From: Lentimonas sp002292345
Lineage (GTDB): Bacteria > Verrucomicrobiota > Verrucomicrobiia > Opitutales > Coraliomargaritaceae
Assembly: GCA_964187655.1 (NCBI GenBank)
Contig: CAXLMP010000051.1
Coordinates: 1-64,000 of the forward strand
Direction of reading: 5' to 3'
DNA: 64,000 nt
Position numbers and translations under genes: made by a program. Below, in pieces: positions 25,229 to 34,272 of the stretch. Below the pieces are notes generated by a model that did no database searches, was not told the origin of the DNA, and worked only from the letters and a program-made list of their open reading frames with translations. Each line of letters begins with the position of its first letter. The stretch's first letter is position 1.

Positions 25229-26629
25229 ATGAAAATAATACTGAGTAACACCACCATTCTCATTCTCGCGCTCACCTGTGCGCTGCACTCGCTAAACGGC
25301 CTTACGCTCTCGAATAAAGAAGGCACGACCATTGACGTTACGGTTCTGGAGATCGAAGACGCGCGTATTCAATTACGCCTTCAGAACGGCAATACCACTT
25401 GGCTTGAGCGCGATCGATTGTCATCGGACAGCCAACTAGCGATCATCGAGCTCGCCGCACAGCAGAAGTCACGCTTTCAAATAATCAACGAGCTGCTAGG
25501 AATCTCCTTATTAAAGGACAATAATCTATGGGATGATGCGCCCGATGAAGTCGCGCAACGACTAGAATGGCCACTCGAATCTCAGACCGAGACTCAATCC
25601 AGCTTCCGATACTATCCTCCTGCGGCATACCGTATACTTGAGGCGCGCCCATATTCCTCAGTCATCTATGGGGCAGATAATCAAGCTGCTTTAATTAGCA
25701 TCGTCTTTGCCAACAAAGGCGACTTCAAGTTTAGCGAATATCCCACCAAGGACGAAATCAAAGCGATGCAAGCAGCCATCGAAAGCGACACAAACAAAAT
25801 TATCGACCGCATCAGCGAAGCTCTGGGGAAACCTGAAAAACAACAATACGGCAGCGGTCGCGGCATCAAGCAACTCATACAACGCTGGGACTGGAACGGC
25901 CACGCCCTCCTACTCGCCACACAAGAAAACGAATACGTCAGCCTCAGAATAACTAGCAGCGCTTCTGCCGACAATAAAGGTCGTGGTCAGAAATTTTCCG
26001 ATGCCGCACTAAGAAACCTCACGACAAAAAACATTATAACACGCTCCAACGGCGATGTCATTATCGATAATATCCCGATGGTGAACCAAGGCCCGAAGGG
26101 CTATTGCGTGCCCGCGACCTTCGAACGCTATCTGCGCTATATGCAAATCCCAGCCGATATGTATATCCTAGCCATGGCAGGTCAGACCAAAATAGGCGGC
26201 GGCACCTCACTCAGGGCGATCATTGCCTCAATCGACGGATACATCGCCTCACAGAGCCGCACAATGAAACAACTCAACGAACCGATCAAAATCCGTACTA
26301 TTCAAAAATATATAGATAAAGGGCTGCCAATGATTTGGACGATGTTTTCCTCAAACACATATAACCAATATGCCAATCAACGCACTCGAGATAGGAAATT
26401 AGTCGCCGACTGGGAAGCTTGGAGCAAAGCCTCCCAAATAAGCGCCCGTGCGACTGAACTCGTAAAAGATATCACGTCCGCACACGCCTGCATGATCATC
26501 GGCTATAACAAAGCGACCGGCGAAATTGCTGTCAGCGATTCGTGGGGGCCTGCGTATAACGAACGCTGGATCTCGGTCGAACAAGCGGAACAAGTGTCTC
26601 AAGGCTCCATCTACCTCGTCAGTTTTTAA
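25229..26629 (+). CDS. Secreted C39-like (papain-fold) cysteine protease with SHD1-like N-terminal domain
   Basis: 466 residues with a signal peptide (about 1-24, up to SLNG). Next is a small beta domain resembling SHD1 (GTTIDVTVLEIEDARIQLRL, then TWLERDRLS). A middle region of unknown fold follows, then a C-terminal peptidase-like domain from about 280. That domain has Gln287 and Cys293 in MVNQGPKGYCVPATFERYL, His419 in SAHACMIIGYN and Asp437 in AVSDSWG, the order and spacing of C39-type papain-fold proteases. The active-site residues are complete. It is predicted to act in the periplasm or outside the cell; the substrate is unknown. A palindrome lies just before the start. Confidence 0.82.
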   Translation: MKIILSNTTILILALTCALHSLNGLTLSNKEGTTIDVTVLEIEDARIQLRLQNGNTTWLERDRLSSDSQLAIIELAAQQKSRFQIINELLGISLLKDNNLWDDAPDEVAQRLEWPLESQTETQSSFRYYPPAAYRILEARPYSSVIYGADNQAALISIVFANKGDFKFSEYPTKDEIKAMQAAIESDTNKIIDRISEALGKPEKQQYGSGRGIKQLIQRWDWNGHALLLATQENEYVSLRITSSASADNKGRGQKFSDAALRNLTTKNIITRSNGDVIIDNIPMVNQGPKGYCVPATFERYLRYMQIPADMYILAMAGQTKIGGGTSLRAIIASIDGYIASQSRTMKQLNEPIKIRTIQKYIDKGLPMIWTMFSSNTYNQYANQRTRDRKLVADWEAWSKASQISARATELVKDITSAHACMIIGYNKATGEIAVSDSWGPAYNERWISVEQAEQVSQGSIYLVSF

Positions 26630-26679
26630 CTAATTGAGTTTGCAGCAATACAACCCGCAGTTGATCGTCCTTACACAAT

Positions 26680-27837
26680 ATGACAGATACACCCTACAAT
26701 TTTGACACCTGCCCTGATCGCACTGGCTACGGCTCCCTCAAATGGGACAAATACAAGGGCCGCGACATCCTGCCACTCTGGGTGGCCGATATGGATTTCG
26801 CCACCGCGCCCGAGATTGTCGCAGCTCTTCAGCAGCGGCTCGACCACGGCATCTACGGCTACACCATTCCTTACGAAGCTCCGATTCAAGCCGTCCTCGA
26901 CTACTTGGATCGCCAACACGGCTACAATGCCAAGGCCCATTGGCTCAACTTTCTGCCCGGCCTCGTGCCAGCAATCAATCTCTGCTGCCACGCCTATGTC
27001 GCAGACAATGAGTCCGTGATGACTGCGACCCCCGTCTACCCGCCGTTCCTTGGCGCACCCGATTACGCAAATCGAGAACTCATCAAAACTCCGCTTTGCC
27101 TCGACGCAGACGACAACTGGACACTCGATTTCGATGCAATGGAAGCCGCGGTAAAGCCAAACACCAAGCTCTTTATTCTGTGCAGTCCGCACAATCCAGT
27201 CGGTCGCGTTTACAGCAAAGAAGAACTCACCCGCCTCGGCGACTTTTGCGAGAAACACGACCTGATTCTTATTTCCGACGAGATTCATTGCGATCTCATC
27301 TTTGATGATAATGCACAGCACATCGTCACTGCGAAAATCAGCGAAAACCTAGCCGCGCGCACCGTCACACTAATGGCTCCAAGCAAGACCTATAACCTGC
27401 CTGGCCTCGCGTGCGCATTCTCGATTATCGAGAGCTCCAAGCTACGCCTCCAATTCCAGAAAACAATTCGTGGCATTATCACCGAGGTCAACTGCTTCGG
27501 CTATGCGGGCTGTGAAGCCGCCTACAACCTCGGTGAGCCATGGCGTCAGGCACTACTATCGTATTTACGCAGCAACTACGAACTCACCTCCAAGTTCATC
27601 AAAGAGCAAATTCCAGGCATCACCTTCCGCCCGATGGAATCGACTTACCTCGCGTGGTTCGACGTCACACGACTGGAGCTAGAAGAGCCGGTAACATTCT
27701 TCGAAGACCATGGCGTTGGCCTATCCGACGGCACTCCGTTTGACGGCATCCAGCATCTACGTCTCAACTTCGGTTGCCCACGTAGCCGACTCCGCGAAGG
27801 CCTCGAAAAAATGGCTGCGGCCCTGAATAACAGATAA
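26680..27837 (+). CDS. MalY/PatB-type PLP-dependent C-S beta-lyase
   Basis: A 385-residue fold-type I PLP enzyme. The N-terminal KWDKYKGRDILPLWVADMDF is diagnostic for the MalY/PatB cystathionine beta-lyase group rather than general aminotransferases. CSPHNPVGRVY and SDEIHCDLIF are cofactor segments, and Lys236 in APSKTYNLPGL is the Schiff-base lysine. The C-terminal NFGCPRSRLREGLEKM matches the family end. It probably releases homocysteine or another thiol from cystathionine or related compounds. It precedes the Hsp15-like gene by 24 bases. Confidence 0.92.
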   Translation: MTDTPYNFDTCPDRTGYGSLKWDKYKGRDILPLWVADMDFATAPEIVAALQQRLDHGIYGYTIPYEAPIQAVLDYLDRQHGYNAKAHWLNFLPGLVPAINLCCHAYVADNESVMTATPVYPPFLGAPDYANRELIKTPLCLDADDNWTLDFDAMEAAVKPNTKLFILCSPHNPVGRVYSKEELTRLGDFCEKHDLILISDEIHCDLIFDDNAQHIVTAKISENLAARTVTLMAPSKTYNLPGLACAFSIIESSKLRLQFQKTIRGIITEVNCFGYAGCEAAYNLGEPWRQALLSYLRSNYELTSKFIKEQIPGITFRPMESTYLAWFDVTRLELEEPVTFFEDHGVGLSDGTPFDGIQHLRLNFGCPRSRLREGLEKMAAALNNR

Positions 27838-27861
27838 CTCTCTCAGGTCTCACTACGAAGA

Positions 27862-28236
27862 ATGGAATCAGTCCGCTTAGACAAATGGCTCTGGGGCACA
27901 CGCGTGTATAAAACACGCAGCGATGCCGCCGAAGCCTGTCGCGGTTCCACAGTTCGGCACAACGGCATTATTGCTAAGCCCTCGGCAAAAATTCGGCCTG
28001 GCGACACCATTATTGCGCGCACCAAAGCACTCACCCGCACCCTACACGTCATCGGACTCACCGAGAAACGTGTCGGCGCGGCACTACTGCCTGACTACTT
28101 CGAAGATCAAACACCCGAATCCGAGTTTGAGGCAGCACGCGAAAAACGCGAGAACGCCAAAGTCTTCAGTCACAAAGGCGCAGGTCGTCCTACTAAGAAA
28201 GACCGCCGCGACATCGAGCGCTTGCTCAGCGAATAA
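27862..28236 (+). CDS. hslR: S4-domain RNA-binding heat-shock protein 15-like
   Basis: 124 residues with an N-terminal S4 domain: VRLDKWLWGTRVYKTRSDAAEACRG split by the usual KPSAKIRPGD turn. A basic tail (GAGRPTKKDRRDIERLL) ends the protein. The size and the RLDKWLW start match Hsp15/YrfH proteins, which bind stalled 50S subunits carrying nascent chains and support their recycling. It probably shares a transcript with the MalY-type gene upstream. Confidence 0.9.
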   Translation: MESVRLDKWLWGTRVYKTRSDAAEACRGSTVRHNGIIAKPSAKIRPGDTIIARTKALTRTLHVIGLTEKRVGAALLPDYFEDQTPESEFEAAREKRENAKVFSHKGAGRPTKKDRRDIERLLSE

Positions 28237-28286
28237 GCCGCGCCGCTCCTGTCGCTTGCGCAACGCAACCTTTGCTCCTAAGAACT

Positions 28287-28368
28287 GATTAGGATTAGGA
28301 GTAAGATTACGATTAAGTATCCTCAGCCCTCTTCCCACCTCAAGTCTCAGCCCTCTTCCCTCCCTCCC
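28287..28368 (+). repeat. Composite GATTA-GAGTAAG plus CTCAAGTCTCAG repeat, copy 3
   Basis: An A/G-rich part (28287-28320: GATTAGGATTAGGAGTAAG and variants) is followed by a pyrimidine-rich part with CACCTCAAGTCTCAGCCCTC. The same two-part structure occurs at 57651-57747. It ends just before the GTG start at 28373 and makes up most of the 136-base spacer. Confidence 0.7.
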
Positions 28369-28372
28369 ATCC

Positions 28373-29017
28373 GTGCCCTACGAAGAAATTCCATACACCG
28401 TCGAAGACACCAAACTGCCGCCCGAGATTGCCGCCTTCATTAACGAAGCCGACCGTCGCTGCGACCTATTCTACGACCAGAAGCTCAATAAGCGCTACCC
28501 TCGCTACGTGCCCAGTGAACCCGCGCAAGTTTACGCTGCGCTGCGCTACGTCACTGAGCAAGGCTTGCCGCTCGGTGAAACCTTTATCGAATGGGGCAGC
28601 GGCTTCGGCGTGGCCACTGGAATCGCCGCACAACTCGGCTACGAGGCATACGGCATCGAGATTGAAGAGACGCTGGTCGAAAAAGCTGAATCACTAATCG
28701 CCGACCAAGGTCTCGATGCAGATTTTCTACCCGTCAGTTACATCCCCGACGGCTTCATCAGCTACGACGCACTCAGCGGACACGACATTGTGCGCGACGA
28801 CAGCTTTGGCCATCGCGTCGATGGCAATTCGCGCTACGACGGCATGGATATTGACGTTGAAGAAGTGGATCTGTTCTTCGTCTACCCATGGCCAGGCGAG
28901 CAAGAAATGATGCTTAAACTCTTCGACGCCATTGCAGGCGAAGGCGCTATACTAGTCGCTTATTTCGGCGACCGCGACATTAGCCTCTACCGCAAGCTCG
29001 AAGACGAAGATGATTAG
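28373..29017 (+). CDS. Class I SAM-methyltransferase-fold protein of unknown substrate
   Basis: 214 residues starting at GTG 28373, directly after a pyrimidine-rich repeat. Motif I is ETFIEWGSGFGVATGIAAQ, followed by GYEAYGIEIEETLVEKAE, so the SAM-binding half is clear. The rest (VEEVDLFFVYPWPGEQEMML) suggests the catalytic face, where a YPWPGEQE motif replaces the usual NPPY-type motif. Homology beyond the fold is not recognised. It converges on rsgA with an 8-base gap. Confidence 0.78.
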   Translation: MPYEEIPYTVEDTKLPPEIAAFINEADRRCDLFYDQKLNKRYPRYVPSEPAQVYAALRYVTEQGLPLGETFIEWGSGFGVATGIAAQLGYEAYGIEIEETLVEKAESLIADQGLDADFLPVSYIPDGFISYDALSGHDIVRDDSFGHRVDGNSRYDGMDIDVEEVDLFFVYPWPGEQEMMLKLFDAIAGEGAILVAYFGDRDISLYRKLEDEDD

Positions 29018-29025
29018 ATCCTGAA

Positions 29026-30123
29026 TTAACGTCGCCTCTCACGAGGTGGTTTGCGGCTATACTTCTCGCCCTTGGAGTTTAGCTCACGGCGGGTGCGACG
29101 ACTCACTGTGAGTTCGCGTTTTTTCTTACGCTGGCTCAGCTTTTCTAATTCAAAATCGAGTTTCAGATAATTAATAAAGCGCTCACGACTCAAGGCGCCG
29201 GCTTCGATCGCCGCCTGAATCGCACAGCCCAAATCCGAGCGATGCTTACAATCGTGAAATTTACATTGAGTGGCGACCTCGTCGAAATCACGAAAACTTT
29301 CCTTCAACGTTTTTGCATCCGTCCACACCTGAACTTCGCGAATCCCAGGGTTGTCGATCAGCATACCCCCTGCCTTCAGCGGCAATAGTTCACGCGCCGT
29401 CGTCGTATGCGTCCCCTTGCCTGTTACGCCATTCACCTCTCCCGTCCAGAGCCAATCTTGGCCGATTAATTGATTGATCAGCGAAGACTTACCGACACCA
29501 CTGGAACCAATCAACGCGATCGTTACCCCCGGTTCCAGATAGCTCCGAATCGCATCGACTCCCGAACTCTCGATTGCGGACGTCAGAATCACCTCAACAT
29601 CTGTGTTGAGCGCAGCCAAGGCGTCTTGCGCCATCCGGTTGATCTCATCAGAATACAGATCACTCTTGTTCAGCAACACCACCGCCCGCGCGCCACTGCG
29701 CTGCATCACCGTAAAATAGCGTTCCATGCGGCGTAGATTAAAATCCTGCCCAGCGTCGGTCACCACAAAGACAACATTCACATTGGCAGCCATCACCTGC
29801 TCTTCGGTACCCTTGCCTGGAGCTTTGCGTGAAAGACAAGTCTGCCGCTCCATCCGCGCACGAATCAAGCCCTCGTATTCATTGCCCTCGGCACCTATTT
29901 CCAGCGCGACCCAGTCGCCAACCGCAGGTAGTTCCGCATCCGTCTCCGCTTCATGATAGACCGCGCCACCGAGAGCCACTTCCATCTCTGTACCATCGTC
30001 GAGCACTGCACCATATGAGATCTTGTTATCGCGAATCAGACGCGCAGGCACCCAGCCTTTATCTCGGCAATCTGCAAATTCCGCTTCAAAGCGAGCGTTC
30101 CATCCTAGGTCGTTCAGTGTCAT
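29026..30123 (-). CDS. rsgA: Ribosome small subunit-dependent GTPase A
   Basis: RsgA (YjeQ) is a circularly permuted GTPase that matures the 30S subunit. The motif order is permuted as expected: NKSD (G4) comes first, then GSSGVGKSSLINQL (G1), a threonine-rich G2 (GKGTHTTTARELLPL) and DNPGIRE (G3). The N-terminal OB-fold and the C-terminal zinc-binding C-x-x-H-x-C-x-H-type cluster (CKFHDCKHRSDLGC) are present. The C-terminal tail is strongly basic. The start is taken at ATG 30123; GTG 30129 is two codons upstream. It may be the last gene of the operon that begins at 33004. Confidence 0.96.
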   Translation of the reverse strand: MTLNDLGWNARFEAEFADCRDKGWVPARLIRDNKISYGAVLDDGTEMEVALGGAVYHEAETDAELPAVGDWVALEIGAEGNEYEGLIRARMERQTCLSRKAPGKGTEEQVMAANVNVVFVVTDAGQDFNLRRMERYFTVMQRSGARAVVLLNKSDLYSDEINRMAQDALAALNTDVEVILTSAIESSGVDAIRSYLEPGVTIALIGSSGVGKSSLINQLIGQDWLWTGEVNGVTGKGTHTTTARELLPLKAGGMLIDNPGIREVQVWTDAKTLKESFRDFDEVATQCKFHDCKHRSDLGCAIQAAIEAGALSRERFINYLKLDFELEKLSQRKKKRELTVSRRTRRELNSKGEKYSRKPPRERRR

Positions 30124-30201
30124 GTGCACTGGAATCTACGGACAACAGTGGAAGAGTTAACTACAAAAATCGAATATTCGAATTTAGAAACGCTCCACTC
30201 A

Positions 30202-30702
30202 CTAAAACCCGAACACACTTCGGACGATACTCCAGAAATTTGACGGAGGCGGTGGTGGCAGAGGCGAGCCGTTACCACTCTTCTCACTCTCACTCTCACT
30301 CTCACTAATCGATGGCTCGTAGCTCAGCTCTAAGCGATAATCCGTAATCGAAGGACGTTGTTGCACCGCTGCATCGACGGCCTGCGTCAACTGTTTCAGA
30401 TAATCCTGTCCAGTCGATTCGAGTAGAATCGGCCCAAAATAATAGCTCAAACTTTCGTGCTCATAGATAACATACCAACCACTATCTAACTCGGCTGGCC
30501 CAGCCTTGATCTGCCCTGGAAAGCGTTGGTCAAACCGAGCCTTCGACAAAAATCCTGTATACGAGATCGCAGACTCTTCGATCACGCGAATCTCTAACAC
30601 GCTTTGCGCAACGCCGCTAACAGAACCAATCAATAAGACCAATATTAGCCGCCCTAAAGCATTCAATTGATTCATAGCATATCTGAGGTTTGAAAGTTTC
30701 AT
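30202..30702 (-). CDS. Secreted protein of unknown function with Ser-Glu repeat
   Basis: 166 residues, not recognised. A hydrophobic segment near residues 18-32 (LILVLLIGSVSGVAQS) looks like a signal peptide, better placed if translation starts at the internal Met10 (30675). The folded part (about 35-135) has a pattern of beta strands, FLSKARFDQRFPG and GWYVIYEHESLSYYFGP. The C-terminus has a SESESESE run encoded by a hexanucleotide array, a run of six prolines, and a last amphipathic segment FWSIVRSVFGF. It starts 2 bases after the stop of the preceding gene, so it is part of a three-gene operon. Confidence 0.68.
   Translation of the reverse strand: MKLSNLRYAMNQLNALGRLILVLLIGSVSGVAQSVLEIRVIEESAISYTGFLSKARFDQRFPGQIKAGPAELDSGWYVIYEHESLSYYFGPILLESTGQDYLKQLTQAVDAAVQQRPSITDYRLELSYEPSISESESESEKSGNGSPLPPPPPSNFWSIVRSVFGF
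30283..30306. repeat. CTCACT hexanucleotide microsatellite
   Basis: Four perfect tandem copies of CTCACT. On the coding (minus) strand they encode alternating Ser and Glu in the secreted protein. Changes in copy number would keep the frame and alter only linker length. Confidence 0.85.
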
Positions 30703-30704
30703 AC

Positions 30705-31409
30705 TTAGAGCCCTGAAGGTAAATTCGATCCATAGTCGCCACTCCCAGTTCCCGTTACAGGCGTCGAACCGCCCGCACCTGCCCCGGAGTTTGGCGTGCT
30801 TGTTTCAGGCGGCTCAGCGCCGCTGGTCGACCTCGGTGGCGACACACCCGCACTCTTCGACTGATTCACCTCTACGGTGCGATTCGACTCTCCAGTGGCG
30901 CCAAAACCAAAATCTTCAAAACTGCGTTCAGTCGGTGCGCCGGCGCCACCTGAACCGCCAGTGCCACCGCTCTCTTCGGGTGGCACACCTGAGCTGCCTG
31001 CACTACCACCGCCTGTCGCACCTGACTTAGAACTGGCACGGTCAACCGATTCGCCTCCGCCAACTTGACCGACATCATCGAAGTCGCGGCTACCGCGAGG
31101 CGATTCGGACGAAGCACCCGATTTCGAACTCTCGCCCCCAACTGTGTCGCCAATACTCACACTAGCAATCTCGCTGAAATCACGCGACTCCGACGAGGCT
31201 TCTCCTGCGCCTTCGCCAGCAATCTGCTCTATATCGCCACTTGCACCTTCGCTGCCACTCGCCTCTGAAGATTCAATTGGTGGCGGAGGCGTCATGCGTC
31301 CATCAAACAGATCAGGATCTACAGCGGCATAGGTCACACCGACGCAGATCATCAGACCGCCCACCCATGCGAAGCAACTCTGTGTAAATATTAGCAAGCG
31401 ACGACTCAT
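30705..31409 (-). CDS. Gly/Ser-rich low-complexity envelope protein, unknown
   Basis: 234 residues. There is one N-terminal hydrophobic segment (ILFTQ-like start, then AWVGGLMICVGVTYAA, about 14-29), then a proline patch (MTPPPPIESS). About 180 residues of Gly, Ser, Glu and Ala-rich sequence follow with scattered short motifs such as SRDFSEIA, SRDFDDVG and RSFEDFGFG, spaced through the linker. These recurring S-R-D-F/FEDF pieces look like short binding motifs in a disordered chain. The ATG overlaps the stop of the TPR gene (ATGA). No known family is recognised. Confidence 0.7.
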   Translation of the reverse strand: MSRRLLIFTQSCFAWVGGLMICVGVTYAAVDPDLFDGRMTPPPPIESSEASGSEGASGDIEQIAGEGAGEASSESRDFSEIASVSIGDTVGGESSKSGASSESPRGSRDFDDVGQVGGGESVDRASSKSGATGGGSAGSSGVPPEESGGTGGSGGAGAPTERSFEDFGFGATGESNRTVEVNQSKSAGVSPPRSTSGAEPPETSTPNSGAGAGGSTPVTGTGSGDYGSNLPSGL

Positions 31410-33004
31410 TGTTTCTCGGTGCAGATCACCTTAATTTCTTTCGCGCTTCGAGTATCTACTTTAATCTCAATTTCAATCGAGCGATACCCTTTGCGAGTGC
31501 CCTTTAATTTATAAACATCGGGATAAAGCTTTAGATCCCTTTCCTTAAAACGCTCTGGCGCAAATACCCCGATCATGCTCACATAAGTCTTTTTATCGGA
31601 TACCACATGCAGCCCGATTTGCTGACTTTGTAATGCCAACTCAGTGCGAATCCTTGATTCCTCCCGCATTTTGCTAGGCGGTACGCTACTGGGGCGACTC
31701 GTCATCGCATCATTAAAGAACTTCGCCGCTAGCGGATAGCGCCCTCCTTTCAGATACTTCGCCGCCGAAGCAATATTTTGGGTGTAGCGAATATTTGCAA
31801 GGTAAAGGCTCGAAGCCTTCTCGAGTCCAGTGCGGGCTTCCTTCGACTCGGGAGCGAGTGCCACCGCTTCCCGATACAACTTACGCGCCGCATCGAAACT
31901 ACCAGCCTTCAGCGCATTAAAGCCGTCTGCTAGCAACACCTCTAAGCGCGCAGCTTTCGCCTTCACCTTGAGCTCTATGAGCCGCTCGTTTAACTCGGGA
32001 CTGGGGCGAATCACAATCGCGGCTTCCAACGCTGCCACCGCGACGAGCAAATCGCCCTCGGCTTCTGCCTTATTCGCGAGCGCCAGAGCCGCCCTAAACT
32101 CACGCTCTCGAATCTGCGTATCGATGACTTTACGCTCATTGAGCAGAAATGGATTATTCGGATGCTTCACTAGCAATGCCTCCAGTTGAACCAGTGCCTC
32201 GTCAAGCTCACCCACATCCTGAAGCACCTTGAGCCCATGGACCTCAGCCGCAATTCCATCTAATGAACTAACTATCAGCAACCCATCCGCCGCCGCGATA
32301 TTGGCTGAATCAATTTCCAACACTTTTTCATACGCGGATCTAGCTGCGGCCAGGTCCAACTCCTCCAATGCGGCATTCGCCGTTTCCAACATTCCACCCA
32401 CTTGCTGAATCGAACGACCTTCGAGATCACCTAGAATCGCACCCGTCATTTCAAAACCGTCGACGCTCTCTTTATAATTGTCCGCATTCAAATCACGCAG
32501 CCCCTGATTATAGGCCTCCACCGCTTCGCGATAAGTATTCTCAAAGGCGGGCTTCAAATATTCGAGGCGCTTGAGTTCCGCATAAGTCGATTCGTTCAGT
32601 GCTCGGGCCTTTTCGGCCAATATCAAAGCGCCGAGCTGTGCATCCGCAGCGGCCACGACGCTACTATAATATTGCTCGGCTTTTTCGAGTTTCCCTGCCG
32701 CTAGCGCGTCACGCGCTTTTTCGACATCCTTACTTAGCTCCGCCATAAAATCGAGCGACACATCGCCCTTTCGCAGTGCGGCTGCCAGGTCTTCGCTCAG
32801 CAACTTATCGGCACGCTCCGCGAGTTGACGCAGATCATAGTTCACTGCTTCGCCATTGTTAATGCTAGCGGAAATTGAAATATTCGCTCCATTCCCCGCA
32901 GTGGAGTCGCCTCCTTTGGAAACCATCAGCACGATGACTGGCAGGACCATCAGAACAATTAATACGATAGCGACTAGGGCGACTGGCTTCTTGTTATGAG
33001 TCAT
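31406..33004 (-). CDS. Membrane-anchored TPR-like repeat protein, unknown
   Basis: 532 residues: an N-terminal membrane helix (ALVAIVLIVLMVLPVIVLMVS, about 9-29), then long helical regions with TPR-like periodicity (DLAAARSAYEKVLEIDSANI, GELDEALVQLEALLVKHPNN, GSFDAARKLYREAVALAPES, GGRYPLAAKFFNDAMTSRPS). A small C-terminal beta domain ends with KGYRSIEIEIKVDTR. The topology suggests that the repeats face the periplasm. It is the first gene of the operon 33004-30202 and presumably scaffolds the two downstream envelope proteins. Function not known. Confidence 0.78.
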   Translation of the reverse strand: MTHNKKPVALVAIVLIVLMVLPVIVLMVSKGGDSTAGNGANISISASINNGEAVNYDLRQLAERADKLLSEDLAAALRKGDVSLDFMAELSKDVEKARDALAAGKLEKAEQYYSSVVAAADAQLGALILAEKARALNESTYAELKRLEYLKPAFENTYREAVEAYNQGLRDLNADNYKESVDGFEMTGAILGDLEGRSIQQVGGMLETANAALEELDLAAARSAYEKVLEIDSANIAAADGLLIVSSLDGIAAEVHGLKVLQDVGELDEALVQLEALLVKHPNNPFLLNERKVIDTQIREREFRAALALANKAEAEGDLLVAVAALEAAIVIRPSPELNERLIELKVKAKAARLEVLLADGFNALKAGSFDAARKLYREAVALAPESKEARTGLEKASSLYLANIRYTQNIASAAKYLKGGRYPLAAKFFNDAMTSRPSSVPPSKMREESRIRTELALQSQQIGLHVVSDKKTYVSMIGVFAPERFKERDLKLYPDVYKLKGTRKGYRSIEIEIKVDTRSAKEIKVICTEKQ

Positions 33005-33119
33005 AAAAAGTGATCAGGGTGTAGAACTAACATTCATCGCAACAGGCGAAGTGCAGAATTGCGACGCGAAAAATCGGACTGACACACGAGCATCCTCAAA
33101 AAAACAATTCCGAAAAAGC

Positions 33120-34004
33120 TTACAATTCCGCTCCATCACCTGAACTGGCGGTTGGCAGATATCCCTGCTGAGTTAAAAATTTAACACCGTGCGCCATTGT
33201 AGCGTCATAATCGACATCGTTACTCTTTGGCCGAAAAAATGAACTATTAAAGAAAGTATGCCTCTTACCTTCAAAGGCGACCAAGGTGCAGTCATTACCG
33301 GCCTCTGTCATCAGCGCTGTGAAGCGTTCTACATTTTCAAACGGAACCGTCGAATCCGCAGTACCATGAAAAATCAAAGTCGGCGGCAGGCCTGCCCGCA
33401 CGTGATGACACGGAGATATATCCGTTTTGCGTGCCTCTGTCACCGCTTTCAAACCATAACCTGCTTCAGTGGTGTCGATCACAGGATTATATAGAATCAG
33501 CAAATTCGGCATCGAACTGACGCTCAAATCCTCACCTTCCGCCTCATGCCCTTCGATCACCCCAGTGCATGCAGCGACATGCCCACCAGCCGATCCTCCA
33601 GCAGAGATGATACGATTCGGATCGACGCCCAATTCATTGGCATGCTGCCGAACCCAACGAATAGCGGATTTCCCATCTTCAACACATTCAAACGGAGTGG
33701 TCTTATGCGTCCTTTTGGTACGATATTCGGCAGAGATCGCAACCAAGCCCTGGCGGGCGAAATCTCTGGCTTGTTGATAGAATTGCCGTGGCGTCCCACC
33801 ACTCCAACCACCACCAAAGAAAAACACGATCACCGGACTTTGATCTGAAGGAGCGTGGCTAAGAGGGTTAAAAACGTGCAGCTTTAACTCTGATGATTCC
33901 AGCGTTTTGTAAGCAATGGTCTGGTCTGGGCGAATCTGCTCCGCTGCTAGAGCAATGGTCGCTCCGAGAAGGAAGAGAAGGGAATTAGAGTAAATATGCT
34001 TCAT
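33120..34004 (-). CDS. Secreted alpha/beta hydrolase (acetyl esterase/lipase type)
   Basis: 294 residues with a signal peptide (MKHIYSNSLLFLLGATIALA). The hydrolase has the oxyanion segment VIVFFFGGGWSGGTP, the nucleophile elbow AGGSAGGHVAA (GxSxG), the acid region IFHGTADSTVPFENVE and a late His in GKRHTFFN, so the catalytic Ser-Asp-His set is complete. This is the BD-FAE/HSL-like arrangement of esterases acting on small esters or plant/algal polysaccharide acyl groups. A single gene, divergent from carB. Confidence 0.87.
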   Translation of the reverse strand: MKHIYSNSLLFLLGATIALAAEQIRPDQTIAYKTLESSELKLHVFNPLSHAPSDQSPVIVFFFGGGWSGGTPRQFYQQARDFARQGLVAISAEYRTKRTHKTTPFECVEDGKSAIRWVRQHANELGVDPNRIISAGGSAGGHVAACTGVIEGHEAEGEDLSVSSMPNLLILYNPVIDTTEAGYGLKAVTEARKTDISPCHHVRAGLPPTLIFHGTADSTVPFENVERFTALMTEAGNDCTLVAFEGKRHTFFNSSFFRPKSNDVDYDATMAHGVKFLTQQGYLPTASSGDGAEL

Positions 34005-34272
34005 TGTGCTTAATTAAACGGATGAGCCTCAAACATGGAACACCGAACTGAATCTTTTGATTAATTTAAACAAAATTTCCCATGAGTATTTCCGTATCAT
34101 GGGAGACCGCACATACCAGATTGAACACACTCGGATACGCCGCAGGTTTAACAAATATTCTTAAGTTCAGGCCAAGTTCAAAATTCGGCGCAAAAAAAGT
34201 GACTTTCCATCAACTCTGGCGTCTCTTCATGCTTGCATGGGTGTGCAAAAAATCCACCCTTTCGACCAATTT

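Noticed and set aside
26671..27321. Minus-strand open frame over the MalY/PatB gene
   Set aside because: Antisense shadow; the plus-strand PLP enzyme has complete motifs.
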